A DNA stretch of 64,000 bases from Luteibaculum oceani (GTDB lineage Bacteria; Bacteroidota; Bacteroidia; Flavobacteriales_D; Luteibaculaceae): NCBI RefSeq assembly GCF_007995015.1, contig NZ_VORB01000004.1:1-64000 (forward strand). Direction: 5' to 3'. Below the pieces are notes generated by a model. It was not told the DNA's origin, did not search any database, and saw only the letters and a program-made list of their open reading frames with translations. Positions 17,008 through 25,664 of this stretch are shown in pieces (position 1 is the stretch's first letter; each line of letters begins with the position of its first letter). The translations under genes were made by a program, and so were the position numbers.

Positions 17008-18207
17008 ATGAAAGCAGGATTAATTTTAGAATCCCCTTTCCCCTATCCCGAAAGCAATCTAGAACCCCTTGATATTCTCGAGACTACCGCCGAAAATGAA
17101 TACGATGAAATCACCCGTTTGGCGTCAAAGTTATTTGGAACGCCGATTTCCATTATTAGTTTAATTGACGGTAGAAGACTCTGGTTTAAATCCAAAGTAG
17201 GCATCCGGGTAACCGAACTTCCATTGGAATACTCATTGTGTAAAACAACAATGAAGACTAAATCAAGAGTTTTTGTTGTTTGCGACGCTAGTAAAGACGA
17301 AAATTTAGCTTCTCATCCACTGGTTTCAGGTCCGCCTTATTTGAAGTTTTACGCCGGAGCAGCCTTAATCGACAAGGAAAAAAATAAACTGGGCACCATT
17401 TGTGTTATTGACAATCAGGCAAGAGAAGTTAATTATGAAGATGTAAAATGCTTGCAGATTTTATCCAAAAAAGTTGTGGAGCTTATTGAGCGCAGAAAAA
17501 AAGAAAAGCTCTTAAAAGAGGAGCTACGAAAAGTGGAGAATTTTGCAAAAACCATGGAACGATTTGCTCTTTCCACAGCACACGATTTAAGATCACCCTT
17601 ACAAAACATGATTTCAATTTCTCAGTTTCTAGTTAACAACGGAGTTAAATTAGAACCAGAAAAGCAAATGGAGTTTTTGAGTCATATTTACCTCAACAGT
17701 AAAAACCTTTTGGAGTACATAAATGACTTACTAGACGCAAATACAGGTATTTCCGGTGGAATCAAAAACGAGTCAAAGGCCTTATCCATTCTAAAATTAG
17801 AGCATCAATTGCACAATCTGTATGGTGCCTTTCAGAAAGTACAAATAAAAGTTAAGGCCGACATAGAGATTATGCACCTGCGTGTTTTACCTTTTACTCA
17901 GATTATAAATAACCTTGTATCCAACTCCATTAAACACAGCTGCAAAAAAAATGAACTAAGTGTTATAAATCTGTCCATTAAGAGTTTTACCGATAAATAT
18001 GAATTACACATCGAGGATAATGGTATTGGATTTAAGAATACACATAAATTGAATAGCACAACAGATTATGAAATAAACTCGGGAAGCAAAAAATTGGGAT
18101 TAAGAATCGTAAACTTTTGGCTAAGTGAGTTAAATGCAAATATTGAATTTTACAACCATAGAAATGGCTCGGGAGTTTTACTGGTAGTACCCAGGATTGT
18201 CCCCTAA
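17008..18207 (+). CDS. GAF-domain sensor histidine kinase HK3
   Basis: A 399-aa cytosolic kinase without membrane segments. A GAF domain spans about residues 25-165 (PISIISLIDGRRLWFKSKVG, GTICVID). A coiled linker rich in Lys/Glu/Arg follows, then the phosphoacceptor STAHDLRSPLQN (His192), N-box IINNLVSNSIKHS, G1 IEDNGIGF and a G2 region KKLGLRIV. ATP-binding boxes look intact apart from a shortened G2. It is 134 bp downstream of HK2 and 27 bp upstream of HK4. Its GAF resembles that of HK4, so the two are probably duplicates that have diverged. The GAF ligand cannot be predicted. Confidence 0.88.
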   Translation: MKAGLILESPFPYPESNLEPLDILETTAENEYDEITRLASKLFGTPISIISLIDGRRLWFKSKVGIRVTELPLEYSLCKTTMKTKSRVFVVCDASKDENLASHPLVSGPPYLKFYAGAALIDKEKNKLGTICVIDNQAREVNYEDVKCLQILSKKVVELIERRKKEKLLKEELRKVENFAKTMERFALSTAHDLRSPLQNMISISQFLVNNGVKLEPEKQMEFLSHIYLNSKNLLEYINDLLDANTGISGGIKNESKALSILKLEHQLHNLYGAFQKVQIKVKADIEIMHLRVLPFTQIINNLVSNSIKHSCKKNELSVINLSIKSFTDKYELHIEDNGIGFKNTHKLNSTTDYEINSGSKKLGLRIVNFWLSELNANIEFYNHRNGSGVLLVVPRIVP

Positions 18208-18234
18208 ATCAAAACCCTCAAAAACGCTGAAAAT

Positions 18235-19452
18235 ATGAACCAAGCTTCTCCCCCTGTTCTCAAAGCCGAGATGGATAGATTAAATACCATAGCAGCCTAC
18301 AATATCCTTGATACACTTGAGGAAGAGGATTACGATAACATAACAAAAATCGCCTCTGCTATTTGCGAAGCCCCCATCTCATTAATAACTATTGTTGATG
18401 AAAAAAGGCAATGGTTCAAGGCTAAAGTGGGAATTCCAGTTCGGGAAACTCCAATTGAATATTCAATTTGCGCACGTGCAATCGAAAGTGGAAAAGATTT
18501 TTATGTATTAAACAACGTTGAGGAACACCCAGATTTGAATGCTTTTTACAACGAGATTAACCAATTAGGCTTCAAGTATTACGCAGGAGTTCCACTCGTG
18601 AGTGAAAAAGGCATTCCTTTTGGTACGCTTTGCGTTATAGACAAGAAAACCAGAGAACTCACCGAAAATCAGATAGCAGCACTGAGAGTCCTTTCAAAGC
18701 AAGTACTAAATATGCTTGAAAGTAGAAGGCAAACTATCGCCCATGAGAAAACGATCTCAGATTTAACCCTTCAGAATGAGGCCCTTGAAAAATTTGCCAT
18801 GCTTGCAGCCCATGACATAAAGTCTCCCTTGGCCAATATTGTTACCCTATCTGAGCTTTTGCTGTCCGACGCTCATATAGAAAAGGACGAAAACACAAGT
18901 GGATTAACTGGAATGATAAAATCTGCTTCGCACCAACTTTTTAATTACATCCAAGGTCTGATAGAATACAGCACTAGTGGTAACACTATTGATCAAGATC
19001 TGCATGTCTTTCACCTGAACGACATAAAAATGCACCTGAAATCCATTTATAAAACCTACCAAGACGCAGAGGTCGATTTCGATTTCCCTGAGGATAGAAA
19101 AATCACAAGTATTCGTGTGGTGATAGAGCAAATTCTAATTAACCTCATCACCAATTCAATTAAGTATTGCGATAAACCACAAGCAAAAATCCAAGTATCT
19201 TTCGAAGAGGATGAAAAAACCATGTTCTTTATTGTAAGTGACAATGGCCCCGGATTCCCAGATAATCTAAAGGAGTTAAGCGGACTTTTTACCACAGGTA
19301 CTCGACAAGACCGCTACGGAAAACAAGGAAATGGTATTGGACTTGCCACGGTGAAAAAGTTGGCAGAGGGTCTTAAGGGAAATCTACTTTTAGTTAAAAC
19401 CTCACCTGAAGGAAGTGTTATTCGAGTAAACATTCCGAAGTCCTTTTTATGA
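18235..19452 (+). CDS. GAF-domain sensor histidine kinase HK4
   Basis: A 405-aa cytosolic kinase with a GAF domain at about residues 30-165 (PISLITIVDEKRQWFKAKVG, GTLCVID), then the phosphoacceptor LAAHDIKSPLAN (His193), N-box ILINLITNSIKY, G1 VSDNGPGF and G2 GNGIGLATVKKL. All ATPase motifs are canonical. It starts 27 bp after HK3, so the two are likely one transcript. No receiver or DNA-binding domain is attached to it or coded nearby; it may phosphorylate a regulator elsewhere or work with the other three kinases here. Confidence 0.9.
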   Translation: MNQASPPVLKAEMDRLNTIAAYNILDTLEEEDYDNITKIASAICEAPISLITIVDEKRQWFKAKVGIPVRETPIEYSICARAIESGKDFYVLNNVEEHPDLNAFYNEINQLGFKYYAGVPLVSEKGIPFGTLCVIDKKTRELTENQIAALRVLSKQVLNMLESRRQTIAHEKTISDLTLQNEALEKFAMLAAHDIKSPLANIVTLSELLLSDAHIEKDENTSGLTGMIKSASHQLFNYIQGLIEYSTSGNTIDQDLHVFHLNDIKMHLKSIYKTYQDAEVDFDFPEDRKITSIRVVIEQILINLITNSIKYCDKPQAKIQVSFEEDEKTMFFIVSDNGPGFPDNLKELSGLFTTGTRQDRYGKQGNGIGLATVKKLAEGLKGNLLLVKTSPEGSVIRVNIPKSFL

Positions 19453-19554
19453 TCATAATCCACTAACATGATATTCCTCTTTTTCTTAAAATAATTAGGT
19501 GGTTACGTAATTCGGGGGAGATTTAATATTACCTTCGTGCCATAATTAATTTCC

Positions 19555-19746
19555 ATGAATAAGGGTACAGTAAAATTTTTCAATGAGTCTAAAGGATATG
19601 GATTCATTAAAGAAGATGCTTCTGAAAAGGAGTATTTCGTTCACATCTCAGGTCTAATCGACGAAATTAGAGAAGGAGATGCAGTAGAATTCGAATTAAA
19701 AGAAGGTCGTAAAGGTCTTAATGCTATAAGTGTTAAAGTGATTTAG
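19555..19746 (+). CDS. Cold-shock domain protein (CspA family)
   Basis: A 63-aa single cold-shock domain, slightly shorter than CspA (about 70 aa). RNP1 is KGYGFI (residues 13-18) and RNP2 is YFVHIS (27-32). Such proteins bind single-stranded RNA or DNA and melt secondary structure. The gene has its own strong terminator 26 bp downstream. It follows HK4 by 102 bp. A weak -7-like TACCTTCG at 19530-19537 suggests its own promoter. Confidence 0.93.
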   Translation: MNKGTVKFFNESKGYGFIKEDASEKEYFVHISGLIDEIREGDAVEFELKEGRKGLNAISVKVI

Positions 19747-19772
19747 TCTTAGTTATCGAATTTTTAAGGAAA

Positions 19773-19800
19773 AGGCTTCTGGAAACAGAAGCCTTTTTTT
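19773..19800 (+). terminator. Intrinsic terminator of the cold-shock gene
   Basis: A perfect 9-bp stem AGGCTTCTG/CAGAAGCCT with a GAAA tetraloop, followed by a run of T. This is a textbook Rho-independent terminator on the plus strand. Confidence 0.93.
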
Positions 19801-19812
19801 ATGGCATAAACT

Positions 19813-20004
19813 CTGGGTGATGAAATTTATGCACGACAAATTTTTGAATCGGATTTAAGGAATGACATTCTTCTTCCCCAATGGTTAAACCACAGACAAG
19901 CTATTTGGGACCGCGTTTACCGACCAAAAACTTATCCGAACGAATACGTCATTAGTTTACCGAACAAGGATCCCATCCGTATTTCCTTTAAAAAATCCAA
20001 TTAA
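19813..20004 (+). pseudogene. Possible gene remnant, 63 sense codons without a start
   Basis: An open frame of 63 codons plus stop has protein-like composition (translates with LLPQWLNHRQAIWDRVYRP and RISFKKSN at the end), but has no ATG, GTG or TTG start at its 5' side. An in-frame TAA lies 6 nt upstream of it, preceded by ATG GCA. It looks like the C-terminal remnant of a decayed gene, or a chance open frame. Its stop overlaps the stop of the convergent DUF5916 gene. I cannot assign a family. Confidence 0.3.
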
Positions 20005-22499
20005 CCAATAGGGTTTGAATTGGAACGGAATTTCTTCCTCATGGTGTGATAATCAATAAAATACAAGATTTTAAAAGAGAAAGAATCAGACCTCGGAGCT
20101 CCAAGCATGTAATCTACATTCTCTCTATACGATTCAGCCAACTTATTTCTAGAGGCCAAAATTGCATCCTTCCATACCACACTTAATTCGCTACCCGGCA
20201 AGAAAACCCAAGTAAAAACAACGTCTATATTAAAGGCATTAAAGCTTGTATTGTGCAGCGATACACCCTCGCTATTTTTCCCCTGATATTCGGTTTCAAG
20301 CATTTCTCCTTTAGGCTGCAAGCTGAAAAATTCATGGTAATTCACCTCGCTCCAATAATGACGAACTCTTGCCGTTAACCCCATTCTGTTGGTAAAGATG
20401 TACCTAGCATTTAAGATTTGCTCGTGCACTCTTCTATCCCTTCTTGCAAAGTAAACCTCATTGGGATCGTAATCAACTGCATCAGAATTGCCAAGGCCAT
20501 TAAACAAGGCATAACCATATTCATCCTGGTTTAATCTGTTATTGATTCTGTAAACGAATGAAAGCTGGTTATTAACCCTAACCCTAGGGCTAATATTTAA
20601 AGAGGTAGATGGACCTTGACGGAAAGCAAATAATTCCTGATTGAAATTTACATCTAGCGCAAATGTTTTGCGATAATCTGTGGAAATCCATCCCCTATAT
20701 GATGTACTTGGTGGATTAATAAAAACATACCCCGACCTTCTTGGCTCGAAGTAATCATATTCGCCATATGGGCTACGCTCTACTCCCATACCAAAAGCAT
20801 GGAAGTTTTTGGTAATAAAAAAACCACTCAATTCCGTTTCGAAACTCACAAAATTCTCGGGTCGATACAGGGCCTCTTGCCTAACACTTAAATTGATTCC
20901 AAATCTATTTAAGAACCACCAAGGTTTATATTGATTGAAGGATCCCCAAAACGACTTGCTAAAAGAATTGTTATTAAACAGAAAACCAAGGTCGTTTGGA
21001 TCATAGGTATCGGACTCTAAGTAATAGGAGGCACCATAATTAAAGTTTCCTGAAATTTTAGAAATACCGATGTTATGCCTAAATCCTTCCGGATCTGTTA
21101 AGTTGGCTCCGTACTTTTTGTTAAAAGCACCTCCACCACTTACCCTTACGGTATTGGAGTTATCGCGAACATCGAATTCAGTTCCGATTACATTCGCGTC
21201 GTAGGTTCCACCGTTTCTTAATACGTTGGTATTGATTAAGGTTACATAACTGTTATTTCCCAAGTTTTGATCCAAAACCAAAACAGAAAAATTCGTTAAT
21301 GGATCGGTTTGCACCTGACGTTGTTCTCCTTCGGCAGAGCGAATTACCGCGTAAGTTGGGGCAGAAACGGCATTAAATACCCCTACACCTAATCCCGATG
21401 TTGTTCGTCCAGAAACTTTCGTGGCATTCACCAGCTTACCATCACTAGGGTTGGAAATAACCTCCTCCCCTTCTTGTAACTCTTGGTAAGGTTTAGAAAA
21501 ATTTATCGGCCTTCCCCCTATTCTCCTTGAATAAAATAATCCGCCCTTGTTAAATAATTCTGTTCCCTCCGTAAAAAATTGTCTACGCTCATTAAAGCGC
21601 ACCTCAAATGGAGTAAGGTTTAACACCTGATTATCCGACTGAACCTGACCAAAATCCGGTATAAGCGTCATATCCAGAGTAAAGGCATCTGAAATTCCGT
21701 ACTTAACATCCATCCCCCCGTTTACAGAGTATGTCTGCTCTCCGTTAAACGTATTGGCATAAGCAGACATGTATGGATACAACTGCAATCGAACTGGCGT
21801 TTCAATCTCTTCAATACCCTTCAGCAGTCCTGCTTGATTGAAGAAACCATTTACCTCTGGATTAATGGGGTTCCAAAAAGAAGTTTCTCGTATGCGACGG
21901 ATATTGCGTACAAAATTTAAATGCCACTCCTGAACACTTTTGTCTGGAAAACGAAGTGCGCTGTATGGAATTTCCATCTCCACATACCAACCATCCTCTT
22001 TTATGGTTACTGCACTGTTCCATACCGCGTTCCAGGAAAAATCGTCTCCCATTGCCGACATTTTCGCATCTAACTGAACCCCTGCGGCGGTAACATAAAA
22101 ACCAACTCCGTTAATTCCATCCTTATATGCATCTATGAAAACACCAAAATGGTCGGTATTGGCAAAGTCATCTCTTTGAGAAAGCTCACGTAAAATATTG
22201 TCCTTGCCGTCTTCCTTTAGGTAGGCACCTATGAATAGAGATTCGCTATTGTAGAGGATTTTAACCTCAGTTTCTCGGTTGGCAGGATTCCCTGGATCTG
22301 GATCTCGAGTGATAAAGCCGGTAAAAATTGGGGCCGACTGCCATTCAGATTCATTTAGTTCACCATCTACTTTAATTAACCCCTCAGTTAAGGTTGCATA
22401 ACCTTCTTTTTGATTTTCATTTATCGCCTGAACGACGAAGCTTAAAAAAGTAAATATAACTAGGAAAAATACTCCTCCGGAACGCAATCTCAAACCCAA
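20001..22499 (-). CDS. DUF5916 outer-membrane protein with CBM9-like domain
   Basis: An 832-aa secreted or outer-membrane protein. After a signal sequence (GVFFLVIFTFLSFVVQA), residues about 35-220 form a carbohydrate-binding family 9-like domain (EGLIKVDGELNESEWQSA, FGVFIDAYKDGINGVGF). The rest is the DUF5916 region, rich in alternating strands that look like an outer-membrane barrel. The family is common in Bacteroidota and its function is unknown. I chose a TTG start at 22499 (others at 22493 and 22487) because the only ATG, at 22619, would overlap comEC by 79 bp and put 40 residues before the signal peptide. The gene follows comEC on the same strand. Confidence 0.82.
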   Translation of the reverse strand: MGLRLRSGGVFFLVIFTFLSFVVQAINENQKEGYATLTEGLIKVDGELNESEWQSAPIFTGFITRDPDPGNPANRETEVKILYNSESLFIGAYLKEDGKDNILRELSQRDDFANTDHFGVFIDAYKDGINGVGFYVTAAGVQLDAKMSAMGDDFSWNAVWNSAVTIKEDGWYVEMEIPYSALRFPDKSVQEWHLNFVRNIRRIRETSFWNPINPEVNGFFNQAGLLKGIEEIETPVRLQLYPYMSAYANTFNGEQTYSVNGGMDVKYGISDAFTLDMTLIPDFGQVQSDNQVLNLTPFEVRFNERRQFFTEGTELFNKGGLFYSRRIGGRPINFSKPYQELQEGEEVISNPSDGKLVNATKVSGRTTSGLGVGVFNAVSAPTYAVIRSAEGEQRQVQTDPLTNFSVLVLDQNLGNNSYVTLINTNVLRNGGTYDANVIGTEFDVRDNSNTVRVSGGGAFNKKYGANLTDPEGFRHNIGISKISGNFNYGASYYLESDTYDPNDLGFLFNNNSFSKSFWGSFNQYKPWWFLNRFGINLSVRQEALYRPENFVSFETELSGFFITKNFHAFGMGVERSPYGEYDYFEPRRSGYVFINPPSTSYRGWISTDYRKTFALDVNFNQELFAFRQGPSTSLNISPRVRVNNQLSFVYRINNRLNQDEYGYALFNGLGNSDAVDYDPNEVYFARRDRRVHEQILNARYIFTNRMGLTARVRHYWSEVNYHEFFSLQPKGEMLETEYQGKNSEGVSLHNTSFNAFNIDVVFTWVFLPGSELSVVWKDAILASRNKLAESYRENVDYMLGAPRSDSFSFKILYFIDYHTMRKKFRSNSNPIG

Positions 22500-22540
22500 A
22501 AATTTGGTGCAAATGTCCAGCTTTTTTGCCGTAAAAAAAG

Positions 22541-24493
22541 TTAAAGTTGGACGAAAAAGCCTTGTCGTTCCTTGTGTTGCAGATCTATATCGAAATTTAA
22601 TCCCTGCTTGTATAGCCAATCAGCATACCCTGCACCCAAACCGGGACCCAGAAACATAGTTTTCGGATCTATTTCGTTCAGGCAGCCTACGTCCCAAATT
22701 GGCTCGGTTAAAATGATGGTTTCTGGTTTTTTATCCTTCCTTGGCACGTATATGTTTTGAGCATTGAACACTGAGATTCGATTGTTCAGAAGGGCTAAAT
22801 CCACAAACCCTGGATGTTGATAAACCTTGAAGTCATCCAAACCCAATATGGATAAGGACTTTTGGTAATCACCAATCTTTGTTTCCGAGTTTGATTTCCA
22901 TACCCAGCCATATTTAGGAGAGGCCACTATTAAATCCCTCCCCGATTTCAAAATTGCCCAGGTTGCCTTTTCTGAAGATATGGGAATGAACATGGCTAGC
23001 AAACACAGACGCCATCCCCACCTATACAAAGCCTTTGAACCGTAGCAGGAAGCCGTTAAAAATATCAGTCCAACCAAAGAAAATACCAACTCATATATGC
23101 CAAAACTATGGGTAACCATAGAGGCATGAGGTAAACCTGCCACAAAGCTTACGAACTCATTTAAAAGCTCCACTAAAAAACCTATGCCACTGACCAAAAC
23201 ACCGCTAAGCCAGGGGAAAATCAGAAAGGAAATATTGCATATGGCTCCTACCCATACTAATAGGGTAACCAATGGTATCGCCACCAGATTTGCAAGTAAA
23301 AAATAGGTGGGAAATTGTCCGAAATAGAAGAGTGCCAAAATACCCGTACTAATTTGGGCTGCTATTGAGACCGCCATTAAATCCCATATAAACCTCCAAG
23401 GCTTAAATCTCCACGTAATTAACGCCGAGATATGGGGGTATAAAAGCAGGATACCCAGTATGGCTGTAAAGCTCATTTGAAACCCGATTTCGAATATGAT
23501 AAGTGGATTATTAATAATGAGTACTAGCGCCGCTGCAGCAAGAACATTATAAATGGAAGCTTGCCGAGCAATTTTCTTAGACACAGCCAAAAATGAAAAC
23601 ATTACTGCTGCTCGTTGCACCGACGGGCTGAATCCGGTTACCAAAGCATAAGTCCATATTACTGCCAACAACATGGCTAATTTGTAATAAGAAAAGGTAT
23701 TTTTATTCTTTAGTCGGAGCAGCACCACAGCTATCAGATATACAATCCCCAAGTGCAAACCACTTACTGCAAGTACATGCATAACTCCTGCAGTGGAAAA
23801 ATTACCCTGGATCTTACGATCTAATTCACTTTTATCTCCAAAAATTAAAGCACTCGCTATTCCTAGCTCATGGGTATCTAAACCGTATTTTTTGTATTTC
23901 CGCTTCAAATAGCTCGCAATTTTAAAAGCTAGCTTATTTAAATTGAAGGACGCAGAAGAAACAACCTGAAAATCACCTCCAGATTGGATAAACGCTTGGT
24001 AATAAATTCCATAGCGGGCGAGATAACTTGCGTAGCAAAATTGACCGGGAATTGGATTATCTACCAGGGGTTTAAACTTATTTTTAACCAATATTAAATC
24101 ACCAGGGAATACATCAACTTTTATGCTATCTGCCGGTATATATAATTCCATACCATTGGTAGAATGAAGATCTTTAACCCAAAGACGCGCATACTTTTCT
24201 CCAAACCGCACTTTTTGGATCTCTACTTTCGAATAAGGATTTAATAAATCTCCCCTTTCTTGTTGCTTAATTTTATGGTCGCAGAGCACGAAAACCAGGC
24301 AAAAAGTAAGAAGGTAAGTAAAGGCGAAGGACCAGTATTGTCTTTTGAGTTTATCTAAAAAAAGCAAAGCGAGGACGCAGACAAAGGCCAGTAATATGAC
24401 GGGAAGTGTAGCGTTAAAAATAAAAACTCGACATACAACTGCCAGAATAGCTACAAGAGTAACGCGTAAAAAGGGGACTGTGGTAGGGTTCAC
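22541..24493 (-). CDS. comEC: ComEC/Rec2 family DNA-uptake channel protein
   Basis: A 650-aa multi-pass membrane protein. It has the N-terminal DUF4131-type region (about residues 25-180) and then the Competence domain with the diagnostic GVMHVLAVSGLHLG (near residues 230-245) and many hydrophobic helices. In transformable bacteria ComEC carries single-stranded DNA across the inner membrane. The C-terminal 130 residues lack the HxHxDH motif of the metallo-beta-lactamase domain found in longer ComEC proteins, so this is the short form. It starts 13 bp after the SpoIID-domain gene. Whether the organism is transformable is not shown. Confidence 0.9.
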   Translation of the reverse strand: MNPTTVPFLRVTLVAILAVVCRVFIFNATLPVILLAFVCVLALLFLDKLKRQYWSFAFTYLLTFCLVFVLCDHKIKQQERGDLLNPYSKVEIQKVRFGEKYARLWVKDLHSTNGMELYIPADSIKVDVFPGDLILVKNKFKPLVDNPIPGQFCYASYLARYGIYYQAFIQSGGDFQVVSSASFNLNKLAFKIASYLKRKYKKYGLDTHELGIASALIFGDKSELDRKIQGNFSTAGVMHVLAVSGLHLGIVYLIAVVLLRLKNKNTFSYYKLAMLLAVIWTYALVTGFSPSVQRAAVMFSFLAVSKKIARQASIYNVLAAAALVLIINNPLIIFEIGFQMSFTAILGILLLYPHISALITWRFKPWRFIWDLMAVSIAAQISTGILALFYFGQFPTYFLLANLVAIPLVTLLVWVGAICNISFLIFPWLSGVLVSGIGFLVELLNEFVSFVAGLPHASMVTHSFGIYELVFSLVGLIFLTASCYGSKALYRWGWRLCLLAMFIPISSEKATWAILKSGRDLIVASPKYGWVWKSNSETKIGDYQKSLSILGLDDFKVYQHPGFVDLALLNNRISVFNAQNIYVPRKDKKPETIILTEPIWDVGCLNEIDPKTMFLGPGLGAGYADWLYKQGLNFDIDLQHKERQGFFVQL

Positions 24494-24506
24494 CCCTTTA
24501 AGTTAG

Positions 24507-25664
24507 CTATTTATATTTTTTATAAAAAGCTACCCGGTTTTTATCTACGATGTACACGTTTTCGTAATAGAAATGTAGGATATCGGAAAAACTCTCTTTA
24601 TCGGATCTTGCCATCGCTCCTTCTTGGCAAAGGCCCACCCCATGACCAAAACCGGTACCAATTATGGTTACAATGCCATCTTTTTCAACAACAGAAAAGT
24701 TGGTGGAGCGCAGTCTCCAGTCTTCCCTTATGGTTCGAACTGGAATTCTAAATCCAGGGTTTAAAAACCATTTACCTCTATACTGGGGATGCCAGTTTTT
24801 TGCATTGTAGGCATGGATGGTATCGTGAATGGGGAAGTTGAATTTTTGCTTTAAGTACCCCAACCATTGATCTGACTCAAGCGCAAAGGTCCAGCTCCAG
24901 TGCGGCATATTTTCGCAAAGCGAATCTAATTTCGATCGTAAATAATTTATCGAACCTCTCCAGTAATCCTCACTGTTTAAGGTTTGCCCACCACAATTGC
25001 TATGAAATACTGCTTCTATAAACCTTAGGTTACTGTCTACCAGCACCTTTCCCTGAGTTTCGCCTAGTGCCTCGTGGATATAACTTTTTGCCCTTGCCTT
25101 ACCATGGTACACTTGACAATGGGTTTGATCGCATAAATTAAATCCTTCGGTAATATGTTTGTTGATGTTGCTAAGTGCAAAGGTTCTACAAATAATTCCC
25201 TGAACCTTGTAGTATTCTTTGTTTTGGTCCACTCCCGACTCGGCTTGTACCACGCCAGCAACATATTCCTCTAGCGCTACCTCGTTTAGTAGTTTAAGTC
25301 CTTTTAATGTATACTCTACCCGTATATTTCCTCCATACCACTGTTCTAGTTTTTTCGGATTTTCTGGCAACACCTTTAACAGACTACTTGACACCGACGC
25401 ACGGATACGAAGTGTTCGGTGTAGTCCAAAATCTTGCTTAGCCCCTTGGACATGAAATGCACCTTCTTTTTTGGTAATCCTTAGCCAATCTCCAGGAGCA
25501 ATAGAAACATTTAAGTCTTTTCCCTCAACGGTATAAACCGCTCCGTCTGGATTAATGAGAACTTGCTGAAGACTACTCCGATTATAAATAGAAATAAGTA
25601 AGGTATCATCTGCCCACAGTAAATGGGTTAGAAATACACTAATTAAGCAGATGTAAAATTTCAT
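24507..25664 (-). CDS. SpoIID/LytB domain protein (probable murein enzyme)
   Basis: A 385-aa exported protein with a signal peptide (about residues 1-21, ending WADD). The SpoIID/LytB domain is seen in LEEYVAGVVQAESG, with its catalytic-type Glu in the AES motif. The HSNCGGQT stretch and the GTGFGHGVGLCQEGAMA signature near the C-terminus are also present. SpoIID is a lytic transglycosylase acting on denuded glycan strands; related proteins occur in non-sporulating Bacteroidota. I set the start at 25664, where the signal peptide begins directly; an ATG three codons earlier is possible. Its 5' end overlaps lpxB by 26 bp. Confidence 0.88.
   Translation of the reverse strand: MKFYICLISVFLTHLLWADDTLLISIYNRSSLQQVLINPDGAVYTVEGKDLNVSIAPGDWLRITKKEGAFHVQGAKQDFGLHRTLRIRASVSSSLLKVLPENPKKLEQWYGGNIRVEYTLKGLKLLNEVALEEYVAGVVQAESGVDQNKEYYKVQGIICRTFALSNINKHITEGFNLCDQTHCQVYHGKARAKSYIHEALGETQGKVLVDSNLRFIEAVFHSNCGGQTLNSEDYWRGSINYLRSKLDSLCENMPHWSWTFALESDQWLGYLKQKFNFPIHDTIHAYNAKNWHPQYRGKWFLNPGFRIPVRTIREDWRLRSTNFSVVEKDGIVTIIGTGFGHGVGLCQEGAMARSDKESFSDILHFYYENVYIVDKNRVAFYKKYK

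Noticed and set aside
12940-19746. Genomic island or integrative element containing the 84-aa genes and kinases
   Set aside because: No integrase, transposase, tRNA boundary or direct repeats seen, and base composition looks like the flanks.
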